The translations under genes and the position numbers were made by a program. The notes under the pieces were generated by a model. That model saw only the letters and a list, made by a program, of their open reading frames with translations. It searched no databases and had not been told where the DNA came from. 62,011 nucleotides of DNA from Beijerinckiaceae bacterium (GTDB lineage Bacteria > Pseudomonadota > Alphaproteobacteria > Rhizobiales > Beijerinckiaceae): assembly GCA_019753285.1 (NCBI GenBank), contig JAIELD010000022.1:1-62011 (forward strand). The letters are read 5' to 3'. Below are positions 26,055 to 33,418 of the stretch, piece after piece (the first letter of the stretch is position 1; each line of letters begins with the position of its first letter).

Positions 26055-26792
26055 TCATGCCCCGCCGCTGCCGCCGGGCCGGTAAGCTGGCGGCAGGGCG
26101 AGAAGACGCGAAACTTCGGCAGGAGCAGGCCCTGCCGCCTCGTTCCGCTTCGGCATTCCGTCGATGAAAGGCCGCAACTGAAGCTTGGCGATCGCATGGA
26201 TCCTGCGAAGTTCCGACACGGGATGCCGGTGCTCGTCCGCTCTCAAGTCGAGCCACGCATAGGCCTCCTCGTGATAGATCTTCAGCGAAGCCGATTGCTT
26301 GCCGCGCTTGTCGCCGCCGGCTGCCTGCCCGGCCTCCAAGGCCAGCAGCAGCCGCTCGTCGAGGCCGAGCGCCACACTCTCACGGAACGCATCCGCCATC
26401 GCTTCGAGCGTCGCGGCCCCTACCAGCATATTGCCCTGGATGGAGACGTTCGTCTCGACGATCTGCCCGCACCAGTCCGTGCATGACGAGCCCGTATAGG
26501 CGGCAGCGCGTCCCGTCGCGTCGACAATCCCGATCTGGCGCACATCGCGACCAGGATCGGCTTCGATCACCTTTGCGAGCGCGTCCGGGCCGGAATGCCC
26601 GTCTCTCATCAGCTTGAGAGCTTCGATGGCAAGATAAGGATTGACCCAGGACTGCGTCGAAACCGCTCCAACGCCCGCTTCGATATAAGGACAGACCGCG
26701 CCGACTGCGGGTACGGCAGTGCTCACCGCGACGCCCAGCATGCCCGTCCGCTCGCAGCGAGCGACGATCGAGAACGTGTTGAGTTCAGACAT
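26055..26792 (-). CDS. DUF1028 family protein (Ntn-hydrolase-like)
   Basis: A 245-residue protein from ATG 26792; the frame opens further to 26825, but the conserved domain begins at TFSIVARCERTGMLGVAVST directly after this Met. Other DUF1028 marks are VGAVSTQSWVNPYLA near 47, TGSSCTDWCGQ near 102, NMLVGAATLEAMADAF near 123 and a C-terminal DLRADEHRHPVSELRRI. The conserved N-terminal Thr/Ser region and fold class suggest an Ntn-type hydrolase, but no activity is assigned to the family. It sits between the importer ATPase and the GatC-like gene, so a role in processing the imported nitrogen compound is plausible. Confidence 0.85.
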   Translation of the reverse strand: MSELNTFSIVARCERTGMLGVAVSTAVPAVGAVCPYIEAGVGAVSTQSWVNPYLAIEALKLMRDGHSGPDALAKVIEADPGRDVRQIGIVDATGRAAAYTGSSCTDWCGQIVETNVSIQGNMLVGAATLEAMADAFRESVALGLDERLLLALEAGQAAGGDKRGKQSASLKIYHEEAYAWLDLRADEHRHPVSELRRIHAIAKLQLRPFIDGMPKRNEAAGPAPAEVSRLLALPPAYRPGGSGGA

Positions 26793-26849
26793 GATCGCGC
26801 CCCTGACCCGGCGGCCTATCTCCATATGAACAATCTCGATGAAGCGATA

Positions 26850-27554
26850 TCATACGCTCAACTGCCTATCGATCACCGCGCTCGCGTCAGCGTCCGCCAT
26901 GCTTCCACTCGCAACGATTTCGCCCTGCTTCAAAACGGAAAAGCGGTCAGCCACGGAGCTCACGAAGGGTACATTCTGCTCGACAAGAAGAATGGCGACG
27001 TCGCGGCTCGCGCGCTCCGTCCGCAACACGTCGCTGACGGCATCGACCATAGACGGCTGGAGACCTTCCGAGATTTCGTCGATCAGCATCAATTTCTGCT
27101 TCGGCAGCATGGCGCGCACCATCAGAAGCATTTTCTGTTCGCCCCCGCTGAGCGTTCCGGCCCGTTGATGCACGCGCTTTTGCAAGACAGGAAACCAGCG
27201 CGCGGTCCGCTCGAGTTCAGCCTTGATCGCCGCCGTATCAGGCATCACGAGCTTGAGGTTTTCCAGAACGGTCAAGTCCTGGAAAAGCGCTTTTTCCTGC
27301 GGGATATAGGCGACGGAGCGGCGCGCCATGCGATACGGCGGCAGATTGGCGGTACGGTTGCCTGCGAGTTGGATGTGGCCCTGCCGCACAGGCAGGAATC
27401 CCATGATCGTCTTGAGCAGGGTCGATTTGCCCATCCCGTTCTTGCCCAGCAAAGCAAAGATTTCGCCAGGCTGGATCATCAGGCTCAAATCGCGCAGGAC
27501 AAGCGCCTCGCCATAGCCGCTGCTTAGGCCCTTTATATCGAGCGCCGGAGTCAC
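26850..27554 (-). CDS. livF: LivF-type ABC transporter ATPase
   Basis: A 234-residue ATPase of the hydrophobic amino acid/amide importer family. Walker A GKNGMGKST is near residue 37, the Q-loop region is YIPQEKALF near 84, the signature LSGGEQKMLLMVRAM near 135, Walker B LMLIDEISEGLQPSM near 155 and H-loop-like LLVEQN near 190. The EISEGLQP motif is typical for LivF. It overlaps the upstream LivM-LivG fusion gene by 4 nt. With the fused protein's ATPase it forms the nucleotide-binding pair. The cargo is not fixed by sequence; the amidase neighbours point to amides. Confidence 0.9.
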   Translation of the reverse strand: MTPALDIKGLSSGYGEALVLRDLSLMIQPGEIFALLGKNGMGKSTLLKTIMGFLPVRQGHIQLAGNRTANLPPYRMARRSVAYIPQEKALFQDLTVLENLKLVMPDTAAIKAELERTARWFPVLQKRVHQRAGTLSGGEQKMLLMVRAMLPKQKLMLIDEISEGLQPSMVDAVSDVLRTERASRDVAILLVEQNVPFVSSVADRFSVLKQGEIVASGSMADADASAVIDRQLSV

Positions 27555-29374
27555 GCATGTCCTCCCGCGTAAATGTCACGCACCAAAGCGGAGCCCACCA
27601 CCTCGTCAACCGTGCCGTCCAGCACGATCCGGCCCTGATGCAGGACGACGATCCGCGAGCTGATCTCTCGGACGAAATCAAGGTCATGCTCGACGAGGAG
27701 CACGCAAAGCGCATGGTCACGCACGAGCCGCGTCAGGATTGAGCCGATGAGCATGCGCTCGGACTTTGTCAGCCCGGCAGTCGGCTCGTCGAGCAACAGA
27801 ACGGATGGCTCCAACGCCAGAACCATGGCAAGCTCGAGCGCCTGTTTTTCGCCATGCGACAACTGCCGCGCTTCAACGCCGAGCATGCGGTCGAGACCCG
27901 TTGCGGTAATGACGTCCAGTGCCGCCTGCGGCAGGGCGAGCGACGTTTCGCGATGCACGAAAGACGGCGTCTCATGCGAGGTGCGGGCGATCCGCAGGCA
28001 GTCTGCGACAGAAAGCGCGTCGAAAATGGTCGCCGTCTGGAACTTGCGTCCGAGCCCGAACGCGACGCAACGTTCGGGCGGAAGACGGGCTATGTCATGA
28101 CCTGTGATCGTGATCTCGCCGCCTGATCGCTCGGCCCCGTCGGCGATGCATCGCATCATCGTCGTCTTGCCGGCGCCGTTCGGTCCCACGAGACTGACGA
28201 GCTCGCCTGGACTCGCAGCGAAATCGATCCCTTCCAGGACCTTGAGGCTGCCGAACCGTTTGCTGAGCTGTCTGATTTCGACTGAAGGCGCGCCAGATGC
28301 AGCGGAGATGGTCTCCTGCGCCGGGGCGCACACAAGCCGCAGACCGGCATCCATGGCGACAGCGACCGGCTTTCGCAGAACGGTGGCTGCAAGCCACCGC
28401 CAGGCGCTTGAAAAAAGCGGCAGGAAGCCGCGCGGCATCACCACGATGACGGCAACGAAAGCGAGGCCGACAACCAGCTTCCAGACATAGGGAATGCTGC
28501 CGCCGAGATAGGCGCTGCCAAGATCGATGACGAGCGCACCGATGACCGGGCCTAGAAGCGTACCGCGGCCGCCAAGCGCGACCCAGATCAAAATCTCGGT
28601 GCCGAATTCAAAGCCGGCCAGTTCCGGCGCGACGACGACGGTGTAGGCGGCATAGGCGTATCCAGCAACCGCAGCGATCATCGCGGTGACGATCATCAGC
28701 CAGGTTTTCACCCGGACGGTCGATATGCCGAGATAGCGACAGCGCAGCTCGTTCTCGCGCACGGCGATCAAAACCCGCCCCGCATCGCTCCGCACGAATA
28801 TCCAGCACAAGGCGGTCAGGATGACGAGCGCGATGCCGCCCATGCGAAACCAGGTCTCTATCTCCAGGTCGAAACTCTCGAACCCCGACAATCCGCTGCT
28901 CGATCCCGTAAACACGCCGCCCGATAGAAGCCCCTGCTTGACGACGATCGGCAACGCCAGGGTCACCACGGATACGTAAAGCGGCGTGACGCCCCGTCCG
29001 AACGCCAGCCAGCCCGTCAAGGCAGCGACGAGCGCCGCAATCACCAGCCCGGCCGCGAACGCCGCAACAGCAATGAGCGGCGTAAATCCGAGATGCGTGG
29101 AGGCAAGGCCGAGCGCATAGGCTCCGATCGCGAAAAACGCGGATAGTCCATATGACAGGATGCCGGTGTAGCCCCAGAGCAGATCCAGCACGAGAGCGAG
29201 GATCGCATAGAGCAAGGACCGCGTCAGGACATTCATCGTGTAGGTGTCGAGCGCATAGGGCGCCAAGATCACGAGCGCGAGACCGAACAAGGTGGCGGCG
29301 AGAAAACCGAATTGCAGCTTGCTGGCGGCCGATCCGCCGACCGTGGCAATGACGGGGGCGTGACGGTCAGTCAT
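27551..29374 (-). CDS. LivM-LivG fusion: importer permease joined to ATPase
   Basis: A 607-residue two-domain protein from ATG 29374, overlapping livH by 8 nt. Residues ~20-335 are a LivM-type permease with about ten helices, including LLWGYTGILSYGLSAFFAIGAY near 72 and the EAA-like RENELRCRYLGI near 232. Residues ~370-600 are a LivG-type ATPase: Walker A GPNGAGKTT near 403, GLGRKFQTATIFDALSV Q-loop region, LSHGEKQALELAMVLAL signature, LLLDEPTAGLT Walker B and LVEHDLDFV. The joining sequence shows no frameshift; one reading frame spans both. Fused LivMG proteins are known in some Hyphomicrobiales, so this is uncommon but not unique. Confidence 0.92.
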   Translation of the reverse strand: MTDRHAPVIATVGGSAASKLQFGFLAATLFGLALVILAPYALDTYTMNVLTRSLLYAILALVLDLLWGYTGILSYGLSAFFAIGAYALGLASTHLGFTPLIAVAAFAAGLVIAALVAALTGWLAFGRGVTPLYVSVVTLALPIVVKQGLLSGGVFTGSSSGLSGFESFDLEIETWFRMGGIALVILTALCWIFVRSDAGRVLIAVRENELRCRYLGISTVRVKTWLMIVTAMIAAVAGYAYAAYTVVVAPELAGFEFGTEILIWVALGGRGTLLGPVIGALVIDLGSAYLGGSIPYVWKLVVGLAFVAVIVVMPRGFLPLFSSAWRWLAATVLRKPVAVAMDAGLRLVCAPAQETISAASGAPSVEIRQLSKRFGSLKVLEGIDFAASPGELVSLVGPNGAGKTTMMRCIADGAERSGGEITITGHDIARLPPERCVAFGLGRKFQTATIFDALSVADCLRIARTSHETPSFVHRETSLALPQAALDVITATGLDRMLGVEARQLSHGEKQALELAMVLALEPSVLLLDEPTAGLTKSERMLIGSILTRLVRDHALCVLLVEHDLDFVREISSRIVVLHQGRIVLDGTVDEVVGSALVRDIYAGGHA

Positions 29375-30203
29375 TCGCAAATCCCTGCGGCCGAACGCGA
29401 AGCAGCACCGCAGCCAGGATGACGATGGCCATGCTGCCATAGACGGGATTTGCGTAGCTCGAGATCAGCACCTGCGCGCCCCCGAGCACAACCGCCGCGA
29501 TGCCGAGACTGACGAGCGAGGAGCCGGAGACGAGCACGAGCATGAATGCATTCACCAGCCATGAGATGCCAAGCGACGGGTCGACGCTCGAGAGCGGCGT
29601 GATGAGCGTTCCGGCAAGGGACGCGAGGCCCGCTCCGAGACTGAACGTGACGAAGCGGACGAGGCCGCTGTCGATTCCCAAACCGCGCGCGAGGTCTTCG
29701 TTCATGATGACCGCGCGTGTCATCAGCCCGAGGCGCGTGCCGTGGAGAACCGCGGCGAGAACGACCCCGAACAGGATTGCGACCACCAGCATGACGAGCC
29801 GATATTGCGAGTAGCTCTCCCCCATGACGTCCACCGCGCCGGAGATCGGGCTCTGGACGAAATGGACCCCTCGATCATAGATGAGGGTGATGAGCTGGCC
29901 GATGATGATACCGAGCCCCCAGGTCGCGAGGATCGCATCCAGCGGGCGGGAATAAAGTGGCCGGACGATCAGCCGCTCAACGACCATTCCGACCACTGCG
30001 CCGAACAGGAACGAGATCGGAATGGCGAAAAGCGGCGAGAGACCGAGGTCAGCCGTCGCCAGCGCGCAGTAACCGCCCATGGTCAAAAATCCGCCATGAG
30101 CGAAATTGATGATCTTCATGACGCCGAAAACGATCAGCAGGCCTGCCGCAACGACATAGAGAATGGCGGCGGACGTCAGGATGTCCAGGATCTGCGATGT
30201 CAT
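29367..30203 (-). CDS. livH: LivH-type ABC transporter permease
   Basis: A 278-residue inner-membrane permease from ATG 30203 with about eight helices. Family marks are GVMKIINFAHGGFLTMGGY near residue 27, ATWGLGIIIGQL near 92, RAVIMNEDLARGLGID near 163 (the coupling-helix loop to the ATPase) and SGSSLVSLGIAAVVLGGAQVL near 228. It pairs with the LivM part of the fusion protein to form the translocation pore. The upstream frame to 30248 is not conserved-looking. It follows livK after a 76-nt gap that contains a strong hairpin. Confidence 0.9.
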   Translation of the reverse strand: MTSQILDILTSAAILYVVAAGLLIVFGVMKIINFAHGGFLTMGGYCALATADLGLSPLFAIPISFLFGAVVGMVVERLIVRPLYSRPLDAILATWGLGIIIGQLITLIYDRGVHFVQSPISGAVDVMGESYSQYRLVMLVVAILFGVVLAAVLHGTRLGLMTRAVIMNEDLARGLGIDSGLVRFVTFSLGAGLASLAGTLITPLSSVDPSLGISWLVNAFMLVLVSGSSLVSLGIAAVVLGGAQVLISSYANPVYGSMAIVILAAVLLRVRPQGFAND

Positions 30204-30232
30204 TCGGCGCCCCACGGACCGCGAAGAACAGC

Positions 30233-30260
30233 GCCCGACGAGGATCAATCCTCGTCGGGC
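30233..30260 (-). terminator. Strong hairpin between livK and livH (partial terminator or mRNA stabiliser)
   Basis: GCCCGACGAGGAT and its exact complement are separated by two bases, a perfect 13-bp inverted repeat. It lies 19 nt after the livK stop and 30 nt before the livH start. There is no T-run on the minus strand. Such hairpins after binding-protein genes commonly raise the level of the binding protein over the permeases. Confidence 0.7.
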
Positions 30261-30279
30261 CTTTGGCTTTGACGCCGTG

Positions 30280-31440
30280 TTACTTCAGGTTGGGGCACTG
30301 CGCCCCTGGATCGACGTCCTTGAAGGATTTCAGCACCTTAACCGAGCCGTCGCCCTGCACCTGACCAAGATACATGGTCAGGGCGGCATGCCTCTGCTTG
30401 TCCATCTTGATGAGGCCGCGCGGCCCCTGGAACGACACTTCGCCGAGCGCCTTCAAGACGCCCTCCTGCTTGGTCGATCCGGCTTTTTCGATCGCGAGCT
30501 TGTAGAGATAGATCGCTTCATATTGCGGAACCGACAGGTCGTTGGGCGTCTTGAGCCCGTCGCCGAATTTCGCTTTCATCGCGGCCAGGAATTTCTTGTT
30601 CTCCGGCGAGTCGAGGCTGCTGACATAGGAGGCCGAGAGGAAAACGCCTTCCGCGTCGGTTCCCATGCTCTTCGCTGTCCCCTCATCAACACCGAGATTG
30701 CCGACCAGCGCCTTGATTCCGGCCGCCTTGTACTGCTTGGTCAGCGTGACATTGGGCGCGCCGCCCGCCGTGGACAGGATCAGCGCATCGGGATTGGCGG
30801 CCTTCACCTTGCTGATGATGGCCGTCCAGTCGCTCGCATCCATCGGGTTGTATTCATCTCCGACGACCTTCCCGCCCTTCTTCTCGATATAGGATTTGCT
30901 GAATGCCAGCATGCCGCGGCCATAGGCATAATCACTGCCGATCAGGAAGAAAGTCTTTGCCTTTTTCTCGTCGACGAAAAGGTCGACGATCGGCGCGACC
31001 TGCTGGTCGGGCACCCAGGCATCGACATACATGTAGGGGCTGCACGAGCGGCCCTCGTAATAGGATGTGTAGATGAAGGGCGTCTTGCCCTTGGCGACGA
31101 TCGGCAGACCGGCATTGCGCGCGGCGCTCGTCTCCATCGTGATCAGCGCGTCCACCTTCTTCTGGAAGATGAGGTTGTCGTAGGCCTTCTGCGCGCCGGC
31201 CGCACCGCTCTGATCGTCCGCCACTTCCAGCGCGAGCGGCCGGCCAAGTACGCCGCCTGCAGCGTTGATCTCGGCGACCGCAAGTTCGGCCGACTGGACG
31301 ACGGACGGCGCAACGACGGAATTCGCACCGCTGAGACCGATCGGAATGCCAATTTTGATCGGTTCAGCGGCAAATGCGCTGGTCGATACACTGGCAAGCA
31401 AGACCGCTGCGCCGATTGCCTTACGATTGATCATGGTCAT
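30280..31440 (-). CDS. livK: LivK-type periplasmic amide/amino acid-binding protein
   Basis: A 386-residue ABC binding protein of the type I Leu/Ile/Val family from ATG 31440, preceded by GAGGGGG. A Sec signal (MTMINRKAIGAAVLLASVST, SAFA^AE) leads into IKIGIPIGLSGANSVVAPSV. Then come AEINAAGGVLGRPLALEVAD near 57, FIYTSYYEGRSCSPYMYVDA near 122 and FFLIGSDYAYGRGML near 165. Cysteines sit at 132 and near the C-terminus (AQCPNL) and may pair. It is the first gene of the livK-H-MG-F-DUF1028-gatC-like-amidase operon. The two-Cys, SYYEG-containing subfamily often binds amides or urea-like ligands rather than branched-chain amino acids; this is inference. Confidence 0.9.
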   Translation of the reverse strand: MTMINRKAIGAAVLLASVSTSAFAAEPIKIGIPIGLSGANSVVAPSVVQSAELAVAEINAAGGVLGRPLALEVADDQSGAAGAQKAYDNLIFQKKVDALITMETSAARNAGLPIVAKGKTPFIYTSYYEGRSCSPYMYVDAWVPDQQVAPIVDLFVDEKKAKTFFLIGSDYAYGRGMLAFSKSYIEKKGGKVVGDEYNPMDASDWTAIISKVKAANPDALILSTAGGAPNVTLTKQYKAAGIKALVGNLGVDEGTAKSMGTDAEGVFLSASYVSSLDSPENKKFLAAMKAKFGDGLKTPNDLSVPQYEAIYLYKLAIEKAGSTKQEGVLKALGEVSFQGPRGLIKMDKQRHAALTMYLGQVQGDGSVKVLKSFKDVDPGAQCPNLK

Positions 31441-31456
31441 ATCCCCCTCGGTTATC

Positions 31457-31507
31457 TTGCCTGCTTGATTGATTTGCCTGCTCTATCAGTTTGCCTGCCC
31501 GGTTGGT
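31457..31507 (-). repeat. Three tandem 17-bp repeats in the livK leader
   Basis: TTGCCTGC occurs at 31457, 31474 and 31491, exactly 17 bp apart, with the remaining 9 bases of each unit diverged but T-rich. A weaker fourth unit (TTGGCGG) starts at 31508. On the livK strand the core is GCAGGCAA. The block ends 16 bp before the livK start codon, so it lies in the 5' leader or at the promoter. It could be a multi-site operator or an RNA-level control element. Confidence 0.75.
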
Positions 31508-31859
31508 TTGGCGGTTTGAGCGTGTGCGGTCGCAACCTGACCGAAACCATCTCGGGTTTAGAATTGAGTATAATCTCGACAGTTTATCAAGTTTATAAAG
31601 TAAGCATTTGCGATTTATTTTTAATCAGAGTGCTCACAAAATAGTCTTTCTTCAATAAATGAACAGAGAAAAGCAGTTCTTTCTGTCAAAAATGACATAA
31701 AGCTCAGATTTTTGAATGTTTGCGCGTCGAATGCATTTTGATATGCTTGTGAGACAATGACATTCGACCGCATCCCGGTGTCGAATAGTGCAATTGATGG
31801 GATTTCGTGCGACTCTGCCTTGCCGGCAGATTTTGGCACACCAAACATTGGAGCGGGTC
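31508..31859. promoter_or_regulatory. AT-rich divergent control region of the amide block
   Basis: About 350 bp with no credible gene, clearly richer in A/T than its surroundings, especially 31555-31760. It separates livK (minus) from the nitrilase gene (plus) and must carry both promoters. A TATACT hexamer on the minus strand (31567-31572) is a possible -10 for livK, without a good -35 at standard spacing. Near the nitrilase the sequence TTGATATGCTTGTGAGACAATGAC (quoted in part) may hold its promoter. Local base composition is consistent with acquired DNA. Confidence 0.5.
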
Positions 31860-32756
31860 ATGAACCTCGATGGACGTGACGGTCATGATGCAGCGAAGAC
31901 GCGCATCCGTGTCGCCTGCCTGCAAATGCAGCCCGTCTTCGGAGACAAGGCCGCCAACCTGGCGCGCATGCTCGAACTGATCGAGACGGCTGCCCGTGCG
32001 GGCGCAAATCTGGTCGTTCTGCCGGAACTCGCCAATTCGGGTTATGTGTTCGCGTCGCGGGACGAGGCAGTCTCGTTGGCGGAGCCCATTCCGGACGGCC
32101 CGACCACCAACGCCTGGATCGAGGCGGCCGCTCGCCTCGGGTTGACGCTCGTGGCAGGCATAACCGAGATCGACAACGAAACGTTATTCAATTCGGCCGC
32201 CGTCGTCGGCCCGCAAGGTTTCATCGGCGTCTATCGAAAGATGCATCTGTGGGATCAGGAAAACCTCTATTTCGAACGAGGCAATCTGGGCTTCCCCGTC
32301 TTCGAAACGCCTGTCGGGCGCATCGGCGTCCTGATCTGCTACGATGGCTGGTTTCCTGAAGCCTATCGCCTGCTCGCATTGCAGGGCGCTGATCTCGTCT
32401 GCATTCCGACCAATTGGGTTCCCATACCGGGCCAGGAACAGGCCCGCGAAGCGATGGCCAACATTCTCTGCAAAGCGGCCGCGCATTCCAACTCCATCTT
32501 TGTCGCCGCGGCCGACCGGGTTGGCACCGAGCGCGGGCAGCCTTTTCTAGGCCAGAGCCTGATCGTTGGCTGCAGCGGCTTGACCCTGGCCGGCCCCGCA
32601 TCCGCCCACGACGAAGAGATCATCATGGCCGATCTCGACCTCGGCGAAGCGCGGCGTCAACGCCGGTTGAATACATTCAACGAGGTTCTTCGCGACCGCC
32701 GCAGCGATGTCTATGCGGAGATGCTGGGCGCATCGGCCAAGCCTTACGCCTATTGA
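31860..32756 (+). CDS. Nitrilase-superfamily carbon-nitrogen hydrolase
   Basis: A 298-residue C-N hydrolase from ATG 31860. The Glu-Lys-Cys triad is visible: Glu56 in LVVLPELANSGYVF, Lys127 in YRKMHLWDQE and Cys160 in GVLICYDGWFPEAYR. An N-terminal ~14-residue extension precedes IRVACLQMQPVFGDK. The Cys-Tyr-Asp context fits the amidase/carbamoylase branches of the superfamily more than true nitrilases, which have CWE. It opens the plus-strand half of the amide block and would release ammonia from an amide, ureido acid or carbamoyl compound. It is cytoplasmic, with no signal peptide. Confidence 0.9.
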   Translation: MNLDGRDGHDAAKTRIRVACLQMQPVFGDKAANLARMLELIETAARAGANLVVLPELANSGYVFASRDEAVSLAEPIPDGPTTNAWIEAAARLGLTLVAGITEIDNETLFNSAAVVGPQGFIGVYRKMHLWDQENLYFERGNLGFPVFETPVGRIGVLICYDGWFPEAYRLLALQGADLVCIPTNWVPIPGQEQAREAMANILCKAAAHSNSIFVAAADRVGTERGQPFLGQSLIVGCSGLTLAGPASAHDEEIIMADLDLGEARRQRRLNTFNEVLRDRRSDVYAEMLGASAKPYAY

Positions 32757-32880
32757 AGCAGGCGCCATATCGCCGGCCGCGGCAGGCACGACATTTGCTT
32801 CGTCTATTGTGCAATCCGGTCGACAGCCATCTTCGCCTTCCCCGGGCAAGAGCTGCTGGGTCAGATGGGGGGTGCATCGC

Positions 32881-33243
32881 ATGAGACACTCGCAACATTC
32901 GGACAACGAGATCATGGCGTATCTCGCCGAGGTCGAAGCCGGAAAGGCGATCACGGACGTTTGCCGCCTCGCCAATGTGTCGCTTCGAACGTTCTATCGC
33001 TGGAAAGAACGGTATGGATGCCTGACGCCACAGTCAGTTTCCCGCATGCGCATGCTGGAAGATGAGAACCGCAAACTCCGCAGAATGCTGGTTCTCAGCA
33101 ATCAGATTTCGCTCGCTGCCGCCGCGATGGACGGAGCAAAAAAGCAGCGAGACGTTAGCCCGCGACCGCGCAGTGTCATGGTCGGCAGCCGCGATATGAC
33201 AGCTCGCAGCGACTCTTATTATACAAATTGTCGCCACCGTTGA
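32881..33243 (+). CDS. Orphan IS3-type OrfA-like helix-turn-helix protein
   Basis: A 120-residue protein from ATG 32881. Residues ~8-50 form a homeodomain-like HTH (IMAYLAEVEAGKAITDVCRL, then VSLRTFYRWKERYG), followed by a leucine-zipper-like MRMLEDENRKLRRMLVLSNQ near residues 58-80. This is the layout of IS3/IS911 OrfA, which binds transposon ends. No OrfB (DDE transposase), no frameshift signal and no terminal inverted repeats are seen around it. The C-terminal ~40 residues are Arg/Ser-rich and unlike OrfA. It may be a transposon remnant or a recruited regulator of the amide genes on both sides; neither is proven. Confidence 0.7.
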   Translation: MRHSQHSDNEIMAYLAEVEAGKAITDVCRLANVSLRTFYRWKERYGCLTPQSVSRMRMLEDENRKLRRMLVLSNQISLAAAAMDGAKKQRDVSPRPRSVMVGSRDMTARSDSYYTNCRHR

Positions 33244-33418
33244 TCTATCCTGCCAGACTACGGACAGTCATGCTGTGATTGAAAATGTCAAAAGTGCCAA
33301 GCTGAGACGTATAGAAGTCTGGAATTATAATATTATTGTTATTTTATTGCCGTAAGTTGACATTATTGTTCGGCTTCTACATGCTGAAAGCTTCAGATTT
33401 TGAGAAATGAGGCTTGTC
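33244..33418 (+). promoter_or_regulatory. AT-rich promoter region of the urtA-like gene
   Basis: A 175-bp gap with a strongly A/T-rich core (33320-33370, TTATTGTTATTTTATTG and TTGACATTATTGTTCGG). TTGACA at 33357-33362 is a good -35 box; a standard-spaced -10 is not clear. The gene's ribosome site GAGG is at 33409-33412. Confidence 0.45.
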
